Shown here: positions 33,018 to 43,803 of the stretch, one piece after another
Numbering within the stretch: position 1 is the stretch's first letter
Layout: each line of letters starts with the position of its first letter
Assembly (NCBI RefSeq): GCF_000499845.2
Contig: NC_023758.2
Coordinates: 18,928,105 to 18,992,104 of the forward strand
DNA from: Phaseolus vulgaris
Taxonomy: Eukaryota > Streptophyta > Magnoliopsida > Fabales > Fabaceae
Length of the DNA: 64,000 nucleotides
Direction: 5' to 3'
Made by a program: the position numbers and the translations under genes
The notes under the pieces: generated by a model
The model's input: only the letters and a program-made list of their open reading frames with translations
Told to the model about the DNA's origin: nothing
The model's database searches: none

Positions 33018-35275
33018 ATGGCAAAAACCAAGACCACCGCGCCTCCCCCGCTCCCCAAGTCTCATTATAAGGGCGAATATGACTGGGCCCCCGACGAACT
33101 TCTGGACGAATGTTCCCTCCTGAACTCCGTTGAGGACGTGGAGGCCCACAGGGGGGACCCTGCCCTCTATAACTTCAATGCTTTCCACAAAAGTCATGAC
33201 TCCCAAGTCCTGGTAAGCCGAGTGCGACCTGGGATACCCGTTTGCGCGGACTCACGGGATACTGGGGGATGCGCTTTCTTCTTCCTCTACCAGATGGTGC
33301 TAAAAAGGGTGGGCCTGCGTCTGCCCCTAACTCCCTTCGAAAAAGAGCTACTGACAGAGATAAACACTGCTCCCGCTCAACTCCATCCCAACAGCTGGGC
33401 TTTCGTGAGGGGGTTCCAAATTCTTTGCGGTTATCTAGGTGTTCCCTCCTCTGTGGACGTTTTTCTTCACTTCTTCGAGGTAAAGAAACAAGGGAAAAGT
33501 CTCTGGATGAGCTTTTCTGGCATCGCCGGGCGCATCATCCTGACGCTCTTCCAGAATTCGTTCAAAGGCTGGAAGGGGAAATTTTTCAAGGTACGCGCGA
33601 CCAAGCGCGATCCTACCATTCTAGAGGGCTTTCCCCTGTACTGGACAGACAAGCCCATAACTATGAAGCCCTTGGCTCTGGACGAACTTGCCCCGCCTGA
33701 CCGGGATATATGCAAAGCCTTGGCGGGATTGGGAATAGTCTTTGATACCGCCAAGCTCATCGCGAACGAATTCAATGCCCATGGGCTTTCTACATACTTC
33801 GGTATCTGTTCTTGGCGATTTATGATGCATTAGTTGCTATGGTTATCTGCATTACCATTTTTCACTGTACAATGTTACTTGCCTTTCGCATCTCTTCCTG
33901 TATTGTGAATCCACATAACCGCTCTAGTGCTAATCCTTGTTGTTTGGCCTGTCTTGATGTAGGATCGGTGATGGGCACTTCCAAAAGAATAATGTTGGCG
34001 AAAGCACTGAAGGAGGCTCGTGCCGCCAAGGCAGGCGCCTCCTCCGGCCCTGCTGCCAATCCGGTTCTCCCACCGGCTCCGTCACCGCCACCTCCCGTCA
34101 CCGCTGAAGCTTCTTCTAGCCCATCTCCGGCGTCTCCACCTGGCTCTAAAGTGCTCCCGACTCCCAATTCTCCTCCGCCTATCGCCGCCGTTCCCCTAGC
34201 TGCGGCCTCATCACCGGCTCCAACCCCTCTCGACAAAGGGAAAAGGGTTTTGGAGATTCTGTCAGATGATGAGGAATCAGAAGGCGTGGCACCCTTCAGG
34301 AGGAGAAAATCCGCGCGGGTTCCTCTTCTGGTAGAGACGCCGCCGCCGGGAGGGAACCCCTTCATGGACAACCCTCCAAGCGCAACCTCACTCCCTCCTA
34401 TGATTCTTCAAGAGGAAAGGGGCGAAGGTGCCGAATCTTCCCCTCCTCTGCCGCCGCCAGAAACCACCGCTTCCCCGGCTCCCGACGCTGCCGCCCCTGA
34501 CTTCATTGCCATTCCCCCTCCAATCATGCACCTAATCAGGGGTTTCAGTGGCGGGAGTATGCCAGAAGGTACCGACAGGAGGGAAGGTATGCCTTTCGAT
34601 TTGGGGGCCTTCTTGGCGGTGGCTCTTGAATGGCGCTCCCAGGCCAGAAACGCTGTCTTGCAAACTCAAACTCTCCAGGCCTTGGAAACGAAAGCAACCA
34701 CCCTGGAGGAGGAGATGAAGGCCCTGGGACGCCAGAACGAGGCTTATTGTTCCTCTCTGAAACAAGCACAAGAGTCCAGGGCAGAAGCTGAGAGGAAACT
34801 GGCAGAGGCCTTGGAGCTCCAGGCTGACTTCTATGCTCGTGAAGTTGCTCTCCAAGTATAGGTAGCGGGTCTTCAGGGATTGGTCAAAGCAGACGCAGAA
34901 ACTCAAAAGGACCTGAAGGACCGTTGCTGTGAACAAACTGCCAAGGTGGAACGGATGGAGGAGGAAATGGCCACGCAGGCCAAAGCTATGGACCTTCTCT
35001 GAGTTGACTACGACAAACTGCAGGTCGAGGTTAGCCGGCTTCGTGTGGAGAAAGAGGCTTTGGAGAAGCAGGTGGCCTCTGGAGACGCTGCCATTGAGGA
35101 ACTGGAGAAGGAGAAAAAGTCCCTTATCCAGGAGATGGCGGGCACCTTCGAGGAGGGGTTCCAAGAGGCCCTGTCCCAGGCGTCCTGCGAGAATCCTGGC
35201 GTCAACCTTTCAAACTGCGACCCCACACACCACGTAGTCGACGGGAAGGTCGTGCCCATGGATTTGAACGACTGA
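33018..35275 (+). pseudogene. asA antisense gene of T5, two stops
   Basis: ATG 33018 (MAKTKTTAP). Exon 1 is 33018-33801, intron 33802-33962 (GT...GATGTAG), exon 2 33963-35275. Exon 1 is intact. Exon 2 has a TAG at 34859-34861 (T6 has CAG, Gln) and a TGA near 35000 (T6 has CGA, Arg). Both stops are C-to-T changes, as expected from cytosine methylation. Otherwise it matches T6 asA almost residue for residue, including KGKRVLEILSDDEES and the C-terminal VVDGKVVPMDLND. Confidence 0.8.
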
Positions 35276-36558
35276 ACTGCTGCCCCTCATCCGCCACCCT
35301 CCTCTTCAAGCTTAACTCTTCATTCTTTACCTTCGCTTTTTAATTCTATCTGCCAAAACTTGTAATTCTTTGAACTATCCACACTCTTGTTACTGATTTG
35401 GAACATTCGCATGGTTGTCTCTATTTCTTTTTCACATGCGATTCCGCCTATGCGATCTCGTTCTCATCTTTTCCCTTCATACGCTTCAATTATTTTATCT
35501 GTGTTCCGCCCGTTTCTCACACTTCGTTGGGCGGTTTGGTATGATCGGGAAAGGTTGCGCGCCAACCCTCACGCCCATGGAGAGGCTCACTTAGTGAAGC
35601 CGTATCGTCCTCGGGACGTCTCTGATACCGAAAGGTCTTTTCCTTGATCTCAAACGCTCGGCGCCCACGCCTAAGGAGAGGCCTGCTAGAGCAGTGCCGT
35701 ATCGTCCCGGGTGTCTAAAACGCCGAGTGCCGTGGGGGGTGGGGTCTGTTCCCTCCATGGTCTTTCCTTCCCATAGGTATCGGGGAACACCCTGCCAGTG
35801 ACTCGCTGGCGCTCGGTGGTCTCGCCTCCCTCCACAGTCTTTCCTACCTGTGGGTATCGGGGAGGCGACGCCTGTGACTAACTTTGCTTTCTTTGCTTTC
35901 GTCTCCCTCCACAGTCTTTCCTACCTGTGGGTATCGGGGAGGCGATGCCTGTCGGTATTTGGGTTGGCGACACCCGCGACATCTCGCGCGGTCGTCGCCC
36001 TTTACGTCCTTCCTGGCAACGCCTCGGGCGTTACCTTTACCTTGACATTGACCTTAACTCTTGCCTTGGTCAACGCTTGATAACAGCGAAGAGCCCAAGG
36101 CTTTGTCTGTGCCATCCACGTGGCGCTCCTCGTATAGCTGATGGGACCTTCTGTCATTCGACCTGATCCACGTGGCGCTACTTGTATGGTTTGTGGGACA
36201 TTTGGTCAGTTCATCAAGCCCTGACTCCTGCTATGCCCCTGACTCATTTTCGACGGCGGATCATACCCTTGGATATTCTGTTGACGGGACATTTTCTGAT
36301 TTAAACCAGTGGTGCCAGAGTCATCCTTTCATCTTCTGCCACGTGTATCGATCGTGCGGTGCATCCATTCACGTCGTTTGGCGCTCTAACCGCTTTATTT
36401 AACTCTTCAAGCTCTGAAACTATCTTCACCATTTTCTCACTCTTCATAACCTACTTACGTTCTTTCTTCTTGCACCCTTTCTTCTTTGTCGAAGGGCTGT
36501 TCTAACCGCTCCCCTCGCTCAACTCTTGCATTTCCAGCCATCTTGATCTTGTTAAAGA
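35276..36558. other. T5 spacer with decayed internal LTR end and asB promoter
   Basis: Bases 35276-35540 are an AT-rich 3' flank. Bases 35560-35730 hold 'GGAGAGGC...CCGTATCGTCC' units. Bases 35750-36080 are LTR-like, with two copies of CTCCCTCCACAGTCTTTCCT and a TTGACATTGACCTTAACTC run, but the LTR end and PPT are deleted. Bases 36090-36558 resemble the promoter side of asA (CCATCCACGTGGCGCTCC near 36115). It corresponds to T2 5195-5953. No gene is present. Confidence 0.6.
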
Positions 36559-36683
36559 ATGTCTTCTCACGATGCTTCCTCCAGGGTCCGTCCCAAAGAC
36601 TTGTACCCTTGGGCCTCGGGCGAACTTCTTGATGAGTGTTCATGCTTGCTCTCCACCAGGGCCGTACGGGAACACAAAGGGGA
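36559..36683 (+). pseudogene. asB first-exon fragment of T5
   Basis: ATG 36559, starting MSSHDASSRVRPKDLYPWAS, the same as T6 asB at 43803. It ends after about 41 codons at 36683, where tRNA-Lys-like sequence takes over. It is only a remnant. Confidence 0.75.
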
Positions 36684-36712
36684 TCGTGGGTTCGAGTCCC
36701 ACGGTGGGCGCC
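36684..36712 (-). other. Captured tRNA-Lys 3' segment forming the T5 primer site
   Basis: TCGTGGGTTCGAGTCCCACG and the following GTGGGCGCC (plus strand) correspond to tRNA-Lys nucleotides about 47-75: variable-loop end, complete T arm (GTGGG/TTCGAGT/CCCAC) and acceptor strand. Other Tat elements here match only the last 18 nt. It abuts asB on the left and is 3 nt from the LTR on the right, with C where the terminal A is expected. Confidence 0.75.
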
Positions 36713-36715
36713 CAA

Positions 36716-38015
36716 TGTTCTGTCCGGTTGACCGGGACGTCTTCGTGCGCGACCTCGACCGTCAGCTAAGGACTCCTTCCCTCTGATTGCCTGTGATTCC
36801 TGCAAAAAAAAAGGACAAAGAGGCGCCCTAGCGGCCGTTTGCACTCCGACGCTCAAGTCAGCCAGCAAGAAACACCAAAAAGCTGTCCACCCACGTATCT
36901 GAGCACCGCGTGTGGCACTCTGAAGGTGGTAAAAGAACTGTGTATCTGTGTGTGTGTGTTGTCTCCTTTTGGCAAAAGTACTCTCCAGTCACTTGTACGT
37001 AACCTTAAAGCACGGGCAAGCAACCAAAGCGTTTCTCGTAAGTTTGCCAAAGGTTCCAACCCTTTTTCCGACATTCTCAGCGCTATTTAAACTGCCCCCA
37101 GCATTTAAAGCGCCTTAAAGCGCTTTTAAACTCAAACGTAACGTACTCATTAAAGCGCTTAATTACGAAACGTAGCGCATTTAAGACGTTGAAACGCTTG
37201 GGAGCCATAATAGTACCTGAATGCTGAAAAGGGAAACTGTATTGAATATCTTTAATTACCTGGCACCTGACTAGAGGGTGTTTCTATTCCGGCATTGCTG
37301 TCATACACGTGGAGGGCCTCACGACGCCATGACCCCATCTGGGGGCGTTTCTGCCCATCTGGGGAAGTTTCTACGTGTGGGTCCTCCTGCTTGGGAGTGC
37401 TACTGCGCTAGGGGTGGCTTTTTGGGTGCCAACTCATGCCCCCAAGTATCTAGCCACTTACTCTGAGAGCGTATCTGCCTTCCTCTCACACCCTGCACCC
37501 GGTTATCCTGGGCGTGACCTTCCTCTTGGGTCGTATCTGTCCCGAAGGCGTCTCTGGGGCGGCAGGGGTACTTCGCGAGTCAGGCTGCCCTTCACTGGTA
37601 CTATCACTATGGCCTTGGAGCCACCTTTTCCTTCTCTTTATCACTTTCCCGAGATATCGGGACCTGAGGCTTTCCCACGACGTCGCTCCCTCCATGGTCT
37701 TTCCTACCCATGGGTATCGGGGAACCACACCGTGATAGCCTTGCTTTTACACTGTTTAATCTGGCGACGCCCTCACCTGGGCGACGCCTTCACCTGGGCG
37801 ACGCCTTCACCTAGGCGACGCCTTCACCTAGGCGACGCCTTCACCTAGGCGACGCCTTCGCCTAGGCGACGCCTTGCCTTAGCGACACCTTGTCCTGCCT
37901 TGGCGACGCTTCCTCTTGGCGTCTCTACATCTGGGCGACACCTCGAGCTGACTTTGACTTTCCAGTCGTTGACTTTGACCTTGACTTAGTCAACGCCCTG
38001 ATACGGGACGGTACA
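36716..38015 (-). repeat. T5 5' LTR (1300 bp)
   Basis: The ends are TGTTCT and GGTACA on the plus strand, followed by target duplication AAGGC. It is longer than its partner mainly because of extra CACCTAGGCGACGCCTT units (about 37760-37900). R/U5 block at 36844-36860. Confidence 0.9.
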
Positions 38016-38510
38016 AAGGCTGTCTTCTCTTCATCCATGGGATGCATCTTGATCTGATTATACCCTGAGAAGGCATCCAGGAAGCTCAGCAACTTACACC
38101 CTGCAGCACTATCTACCAGGGTGTCTATGCTTGGTAAAGGATACGAATCCTTTGGGCAAGCTTTGTTCAGGTCGGTGAAATCGACGCACATGCGCCATTT
38201 CCCGTTACTCTTCTTCACCAGCACGACATTTGCCAACCATTCAGGGTACTGGACTTCCCTGATGTGGCCCGCAGCGAGGAGTTTCTGTGTTTCGTCCCTG
38301 ATCGCCTGCCTCCTCTCCTCGTTGAACTTTCTCCTTCTTTGTCGCACTGGTCTCACCAAATTATCCATCACCAGATGATGGCACAAGAAGTCAGGGTCGA
38401 TCCCGGGCATGTCCGAAGCGGACCATGCAAATGCGTCCAGATGCCGCTCAATCACCTTGGCGATCTGGTCCTGGAGCTCAACCTCCAGGGATCTTCCCAG
38501 CTTGAAGATC
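38016..38510 (-). pseudogene. RT N-terminal part of T4 between T5 and T6
   Basis: Encodes DAFAWSASDMPGIDPDFLCHH, RQRRRKFNEERR, GKWRMCVDFTDLNKACPKDS and LSFLDAFSGYNQIKMHP, and joins the RT segment ending at 31069 when T5 and one AAGGC copy are removed. At its right edge AGATC (38506-38510) is the left copy of the T6 target duplication. Confidence 0.8.
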
Positions 38511-39737
38511 TGTACCGTCCCGTATCAGGGCGTTGACTAAGTCAAGGTCAAAGTCAACGACTGGAAAGTCAAAGTCAGCTCGAGGTGTCGCCCAGATGTA
38601 GAGACGCCAAGAGGAGGCGTCGCCTAGGCGAAGGCGTCGCCTAGGTGAAGGCGTCGCCTAGGTGAAGGCGTCGCCCAGGTGAGGGCGTCGCCAGATTAAA
38701 CAGTGTAAAAACAAGGCAATCACGGTGTGGTTCCCTGATACCCATGGGTAGGAAAGACCATGGAGGGAGCGACGTCGTGGGAAAGCCTCAGGTCCCGATA
38801 TCTCGGGAAAGTGATAAAGAGAAGAAAAAGGTGGCTCCAAGGCCATAGTGATAGTACCAGTAAAGGGCAGCCTGACTCGCGAAGTACCCCTGCCGCCCCA
38901 GAGACGCCTTCGGGACAGATACGACCCAAGAGGAAGGTCACGCCCAGGATAACCGGGTGCAGGGTGTGAGAGGAAGGCAGATACGCTCTCAGAGTAAGTG
39001 GCTAGATACTTGGGGGCATGAGTTGGCACCCAAAAAGCCACCCCTAGCGCAGTAGCACTCCCAAGCAGGAGGACCCACACGCAGAAACGTCCCCAGATGG
39101 GCAGAAACGCCCCCAGATGGGGTCAAGGCGTCGTGAGGCCCTCCACGTGTATGACAGCAATGCCGGAATAGAAACACCCTCAAGTCAGGTGCCAGGTAAT
39201 TAAAGATATTCAATACAGTTTCCCTTTTTAGCATTCAGGTACTATTATGGCTCCCAAGCGTTTCAACGTCTTAAATGCGTTACGTTTCGTAATTAAGCGC
39301 TTTAATGAGTGCGTTACGTTTGAGTGTAAAAGCGCTTTAAGGCGCTTTAAATGCTGGGGCAGTTGAAATAGCGCTGGGAATGTCGGAAAAAGGGTTGGAA
39401 CCTTGGGCAAATGGATGAGAAACTCTTTGGTTGCTTGCCCGTGCTTTAAGGTTACGTACAAGTGACCGGAGAAGATTTTTGCCTAAAGGAGACAGCACAC
39501 ACACATATACACAGTTTCTTTTACCACCCCCAGAGTGCCATACGCGGTGCTCAGATACGTGGGTGGACAGTTTTTTGGTGTTTCTTGCTGGCTGACTTGA
39601 GCGTCAGAGTGCAAACGGCCGCTAGGGCGCCTCTTTGTCCTCTTTTTTGCAGGAATTCGCAGGCAATCAGTGGGAAGGAGTCCTTAGCTGACGGTTGAAG
39701 CCACGCACGAAGACGTCCCGGTCAACCGGACGGAACA
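38511..39737 (+). repeat. T6 5' LTR (1227 bp)
   Basis: Starts TGTACCGTCC and ends GGACGGAACA. TTGAC/GTCAA repeats (38540-38580) and GGCGTCGCC units (about 38590-38690) are near the start. The R/U5 block TGACTTGAGCGTCAGAG is at 39593-39609, followed by TTTTTTGCAGG (about 39643-39653). Confidence 0.9.
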
Positions 39738-39739
39738 TT

Positions 39740-39757
39740 TGGCGCCCACCGTGGGGC
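39740..39757 (+). promoter_or_regulatory. tRNA-Lys primer binding site of T6
   Basis: TGGCGCCCACCGTGGGGC, 2 nt after the LTR end, an exact complement of the tRNA-Lys(CUU) 3' end. Confidence 0.9.
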
Positions 39758-39816
39758 CGATTTAAAACATCAGCCCCATCGCAAGTTCGAGGAACATTTA
39801 CCAAGCTACAGTAACG

Positions 39817-42800
39817 TTGAAGGAGGTTGGAGTGACAATGGCCCCCACCAGACGAAGAGCAGCGCGCGCAGCCCCAGCAGACCTATCCATGCAGCAGGTC
39901 CTGGAAATAATGAGGGGGCTGCAGCAGGACATGGCGGATTCAAAGATGGAGCAGGAGCGCATGCAGGCAGATCTTGACGCCTCGCATGAGCGCAACGAAG
40001 AGCTCCACCGTGTGAATGAGGAGTTGCGCCAGGGCCTGAGAAACGATCGGAGGCGGCCTGGGCAGGACGAGACGGAGAACCATTCCCCGCCAAGGGAGTT
40101 TTCCACCCCGTTCTCGCAGGAGATCCTAGACGCAGCGATCCCGAACATGTTCGCGGGACCCAAGGTAATCTTCACTGGGATGGAGGACCCAGAGACGCAC
40201 CTCGCGGCATTTCACACGCAGATGGTCCTGATAGGCGGTTCTGATGCTGCCAAGTGCAAGCTCTTCATGAGCACCCTGACCGGGATGGCTATGGACTGGT
40301 TCATTAGCCTCCCAGAAGGTCATATCACATCTTTCCGCCAGTTGTCGCGATTGTTCCGAGAACAGTACTTAGCCAACAAGGCCCCGCCGCCGGTCTCCTA
40401 CGACCTGTTTGACGTGAAGCAGTATCAGGGAGAGACCCTAAAGGAGTATATCAATCGCTTCGGGGCCCAGGTCGTGAAGGTTGGCACAACAGAGGAGCCT
40501 ATGATCGTGTACGCATTTGTGAAAGGCGTATGCCCTGGCCCCTTCGGAGAATCCATTATCCGCAATCGCCCTAGGACTTTCGCTGAATTACGGCGCAGGG
40601 CAGTAGAGCATATTGCTTCGGAAGGGGAGGTATGTGTGAAGCGCACCAGTGCCGTGCCCTCACGCCCGAGGGGACCGGCGCGAGCTCAACCCGTCAGAGT
40701 CAATGAGACCACGACGGGGAGAAAGAAGCCAGAGGCGAGACGCCCCTACGAGGCCAGAAAGCCCCAGCCCCGGGGCCCAACAGAAGGCGAACGCCCCGCC
40801 AGAGAAAGAGCAAGACCGGCGAGGTACAACTTCGTGGTTGAGTTGAAGGATTTGATCGCCGTGCCCAACATAGCCGAGAGGCTGAGGCGACCGGCGAAGA
40901 CCGACAAGGTGTTAGGGCCCCGTAAAGACTCTTGGTGCGAATTCCACGAGGCTTTCGGGCACCAAATTGATAATTGCCTGTCGTTGGGCTACCAGCTAGA
41001 TGAGCTGGTGAGGACTGGGTTTTTGAAAGATTATGTCGCGGAGTCCACTACGACCGCCACCCTGCCGCCGCCGGCGGATGAGCCAGTACACGAGATGCCG
41101 GTGCTTGGCGAGGTGCACACCATTGCTGGGGGTTTTTCCGGCGGAGGACCCACCGCCTCCCAGCGGAAGAAAGACGCGAGGGGGGTGAATTCAATTGAAG
41201 AGAGGCTCTCGGGGGAGTCCTGGGAGTCAGATATTGTGTTCACATGAAGAGACCTCCGAGATGTGGTGCCCCATGACAACGATCCCGTTGTCATCTCGGT
41301 CGTCACGGCTGGAAGGAAGGTCCACAGAGTGCTTGTTGATCAAGGAAGCTCGGCAGACGTCATGTTTCTGTCAACCTTTAATAAATTACGGTTGTCCCCC
41401 GATCTGCTGAGTCCCTATACGGGATGTTTGTATGGGTTCGGGGATAACCAGATAGAGGTCCGGGGGTACCTGGAGTTGAGGACTACGTTCACAGACGGAG
41501 AGGCCTCCCGAACAGAGAGCATTCGGTACCTCGTCATGAACGCTAATTCTGCCTACAATATTTTGCTGGGCAGACCGGCGTTAAACCGTCTGAGTGCAAT
41601 ATCCTCCACTCGTCACATGAAGATGAAGCTACCGGACCTCAGTGGCCGGGTGATAGTCATCAGATCAGACCAAGAGGAGGCGAGGAAATGCTACGAAAAC
41701 AGCCTGAAGACGAAGAGAAGCGTTTTCATGGTGTACGAACGTCCGCCGAGCGCGGACGCAACAATGATCGAGGCGACGCCCGCTAGGCAGACGCTGGAAG
41801 AGGCCATAGCAGAAAGGGCGATGCCCGAAGCAGATGTGCCAATGGAGGAAGCACACGTGGAAGAGGCGGCGCCCGTAGAAGAAGCGGCGCCCGCCGATGA
41901 TGATAATAGGGAGCAACCCGCGGCCAACATCCTAGAAAGGGAGATTGGCGGCAAAGCTTTCAAGTTAGGAAGCACGCTAAGTCCAGAAGAACGGGAAGGG
42001 GTGGCGGAAGTGATTTCGCGCCACCTGGATGCCTTCGCATGGTCCGCCTCGGACATGCCGGGCATCGACCCCGATTTCCTGTGCCACCACCTCAGCATGG
42101 ACGCCACGGTCCGCCCCGTGCGTCAGAGAAGGAGGAAGTTCAATGAGGAGCGACAACAGGTGGTGAAAGACGAAACGCAGAAGCTGCTGAGTGCTGGCCA
42201 CATTAGGGAGATTCAGTACCCTGAGTGGCTCGCCAACGTCGTTTTGGTGAAGAAGGCAAACGGAAAATGGAGAATGTGCGTTGACTTCACGGACTTGAAT
42301 AAGGCGTGCCCAAAGGATTCCTATCCGCTGCCCAGCATCGACGCCCTAGTGGACAGCGCGTCTGGCAGCAAAGTGTTAAGCTTCCTGGACGCCTTCTCAG
42401 GGTATAACCAAATCCAGATGCACCCCAGGGACGAGAGCAAGACTGCGTTCATGACTGAAACATGCAGTTATTGCTATAAGGTGATGCCCTTCGGGCTCAA
42501 AAATGCGGGCGCCACGTACCAGAGGTTAATGGACAAGGTCCTGGCGCCAATGCTCGGGAGGAACGTATACGCCTACGTAGACGACATGGTGGTGGCGTCG
42601 CAGAACAGGGTGCAGCACATGGCAGACTTGGAGGAATTGTTCAACACAATATCCAAATACCGCCTCAAGTTGAACCCCGAGAAGTGTGTTTTTGGGGTAG
42701 AGGCCGGTAAATTCTTGGGTTTTCTGCTCACCGAGAGGGGGATAGAGGCGAACCCCGACAAATGTGCGGCTATTATCGCCATGCGGAGTCCGACATCGGT

Positions 42801-43338
42801 AAAGGAGGTTCAACAGTTGACAGGGCGGATGGCGGCGCTCTCGAGGTTTGTTTCCGCCGGAGGAGAAAAGGGGCACCCGTACTTCCAGTGCCTCAAGAGA
42901 AACAGTCGCTTTGCATGGACTGAGGAATGCGAAGCGGCTTTCGTTAAACTGAAGGATTACCTGGCGACGCCTCTGGTTCTCTGCAAACCGGTAACGGGCG
43001 TGCCCCTCCGTTTGTATTTTACTGTAACGGATAGGGCCATCAGTTCTGTGTTGGTACAAGAGCAGGACCAGAGTCAGAAGCCCATCTACTTTGTAAGCAA
43101 AGCCTTACAGGGAGCTGAGACAAGGTACCAGGCACTGGAGAAGGCGGCGCTGGCGGTAGTGTTCTCGGCTAGGAGGCTCCGTCATTACTTTCACAGTTTC
43201 ACGGTGGTGGTAATGACCAACCTCCCCATACAGAAGGTGCTGCAGAAGCCCGATGTGGCAGGAAGAATGGTACGCTGGGTTGTGGAACTGTCAGAATTCG
43301 ACATACAGTACGAGCCTAGAGGATCCATTAAAGGGCAG
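39817..43338 (+). pseudogene. Gag-protease-RT of T6, one stop, 3' half deleted
   Basis: ATG 39817 is the first in-frame start, though MAPTRRRAAR at 39838 fits relatives better. It holds a coiled coil, gag core, basic region and zinc knuckle C374-H377-H382-C387, protease VLVDQGSS (Asp about 508), RT with YVDDMVV (Tyr about 920) and the Ty3-type RNase H up to GSIKGQV. All parts share one frame, so gag and pol are translated as one polyprotein. The only stop is TGA 41245-41247, where relatives have Lys/Arg (FTKEDL, FTRADL). At about 43338 it joins asB sequence, losing the second RNase H and integrase. It cannot integrate by itself. Confidence 0.85.
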
Positions 43339-43803
43339 GTGTCTCTGTCTCTTCACCTCAAAAAAGTGAAGAAAGAGGTCAACCGAGGGTGCACAACCCA
43401 GAAACCCAAAGAGGACATCGAAGGCTTTGACAAAGGCCCAGCTGTTGGGATATAACTGCGCTGGAGCCACGTTGATCTCCGTCAGCAGTTCCTTCTCGAA
43501 CCGGGAGAAGGGTAAGCGCACCCCGATGGTCTTGAACACCACCTGGTAAAAGTAAAAGAAAGGGACCCCGTCGTCCGCTCGTCCGTCTCCACACACTGGC
43601 TCCCCCAGAGTGCAAGGGAGCACAGCGATGTCGTCATCGTGCCTCCTCGCGAAGGCCCGATGGTCGTAAGAACACAACTCCCCTTTGTGTTCCCGTACGG
43701 CCCTGGTGGAGAGCAAGCATGAACACTCATCAAGAAGTTCGCCCGAGGCCCAAGGGTACAAGTCTTGGGGACGGACCCTGGAGGAAGCATCGTGAGAAGA
43801 CAT
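43339..43803 (-). pseudogene. asB exon-1 fragment of T6
   Basis: ATG at 43803 (MSSHDASSRVRPQDLYPW). Open for about 155 codons through VFKTIGVRLPFSRFEKELL and FGFLGCAPSVDLFLHFFEVKRQ, then cut at the junction with RNase H of the opposite strand. It is the same paralogue as T2 asB (5954). Confidence 0.8.

Larger units (their letters stand above)
31070..38015 (-). mobile_element. T5: gag-pol-less Tat element, target duplication AAGGC
   Basis: Flanked by AAGGC at 31065-31069 and 38016-38020, both within T4 RT. It has two nearly identical LTRs, a PPT, a full-length asA gene, the internal LTR-like spacer, the first 125 bp of asB, then a tRNA-Lys-like primer segment and the 5' LTR. Gag and pol are absent. 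The intact target duplication shows that it moved in this deleted form, so it was mobilised in trans. Confidence 0.85.

Noticed and set aside
36684..36712. A tRNA-Lys gene
   Set aside because: Only the 3' 29 nt are present, with no anticodon or D arm. It functions as, or derives from, a retrotransposon primer site.
43141..43455. Novel C-terminus of T6 pol after 43338
   Set aside because: The last residues come from reading the reverse strand of asB after a deletion junction and have no family counterpart.
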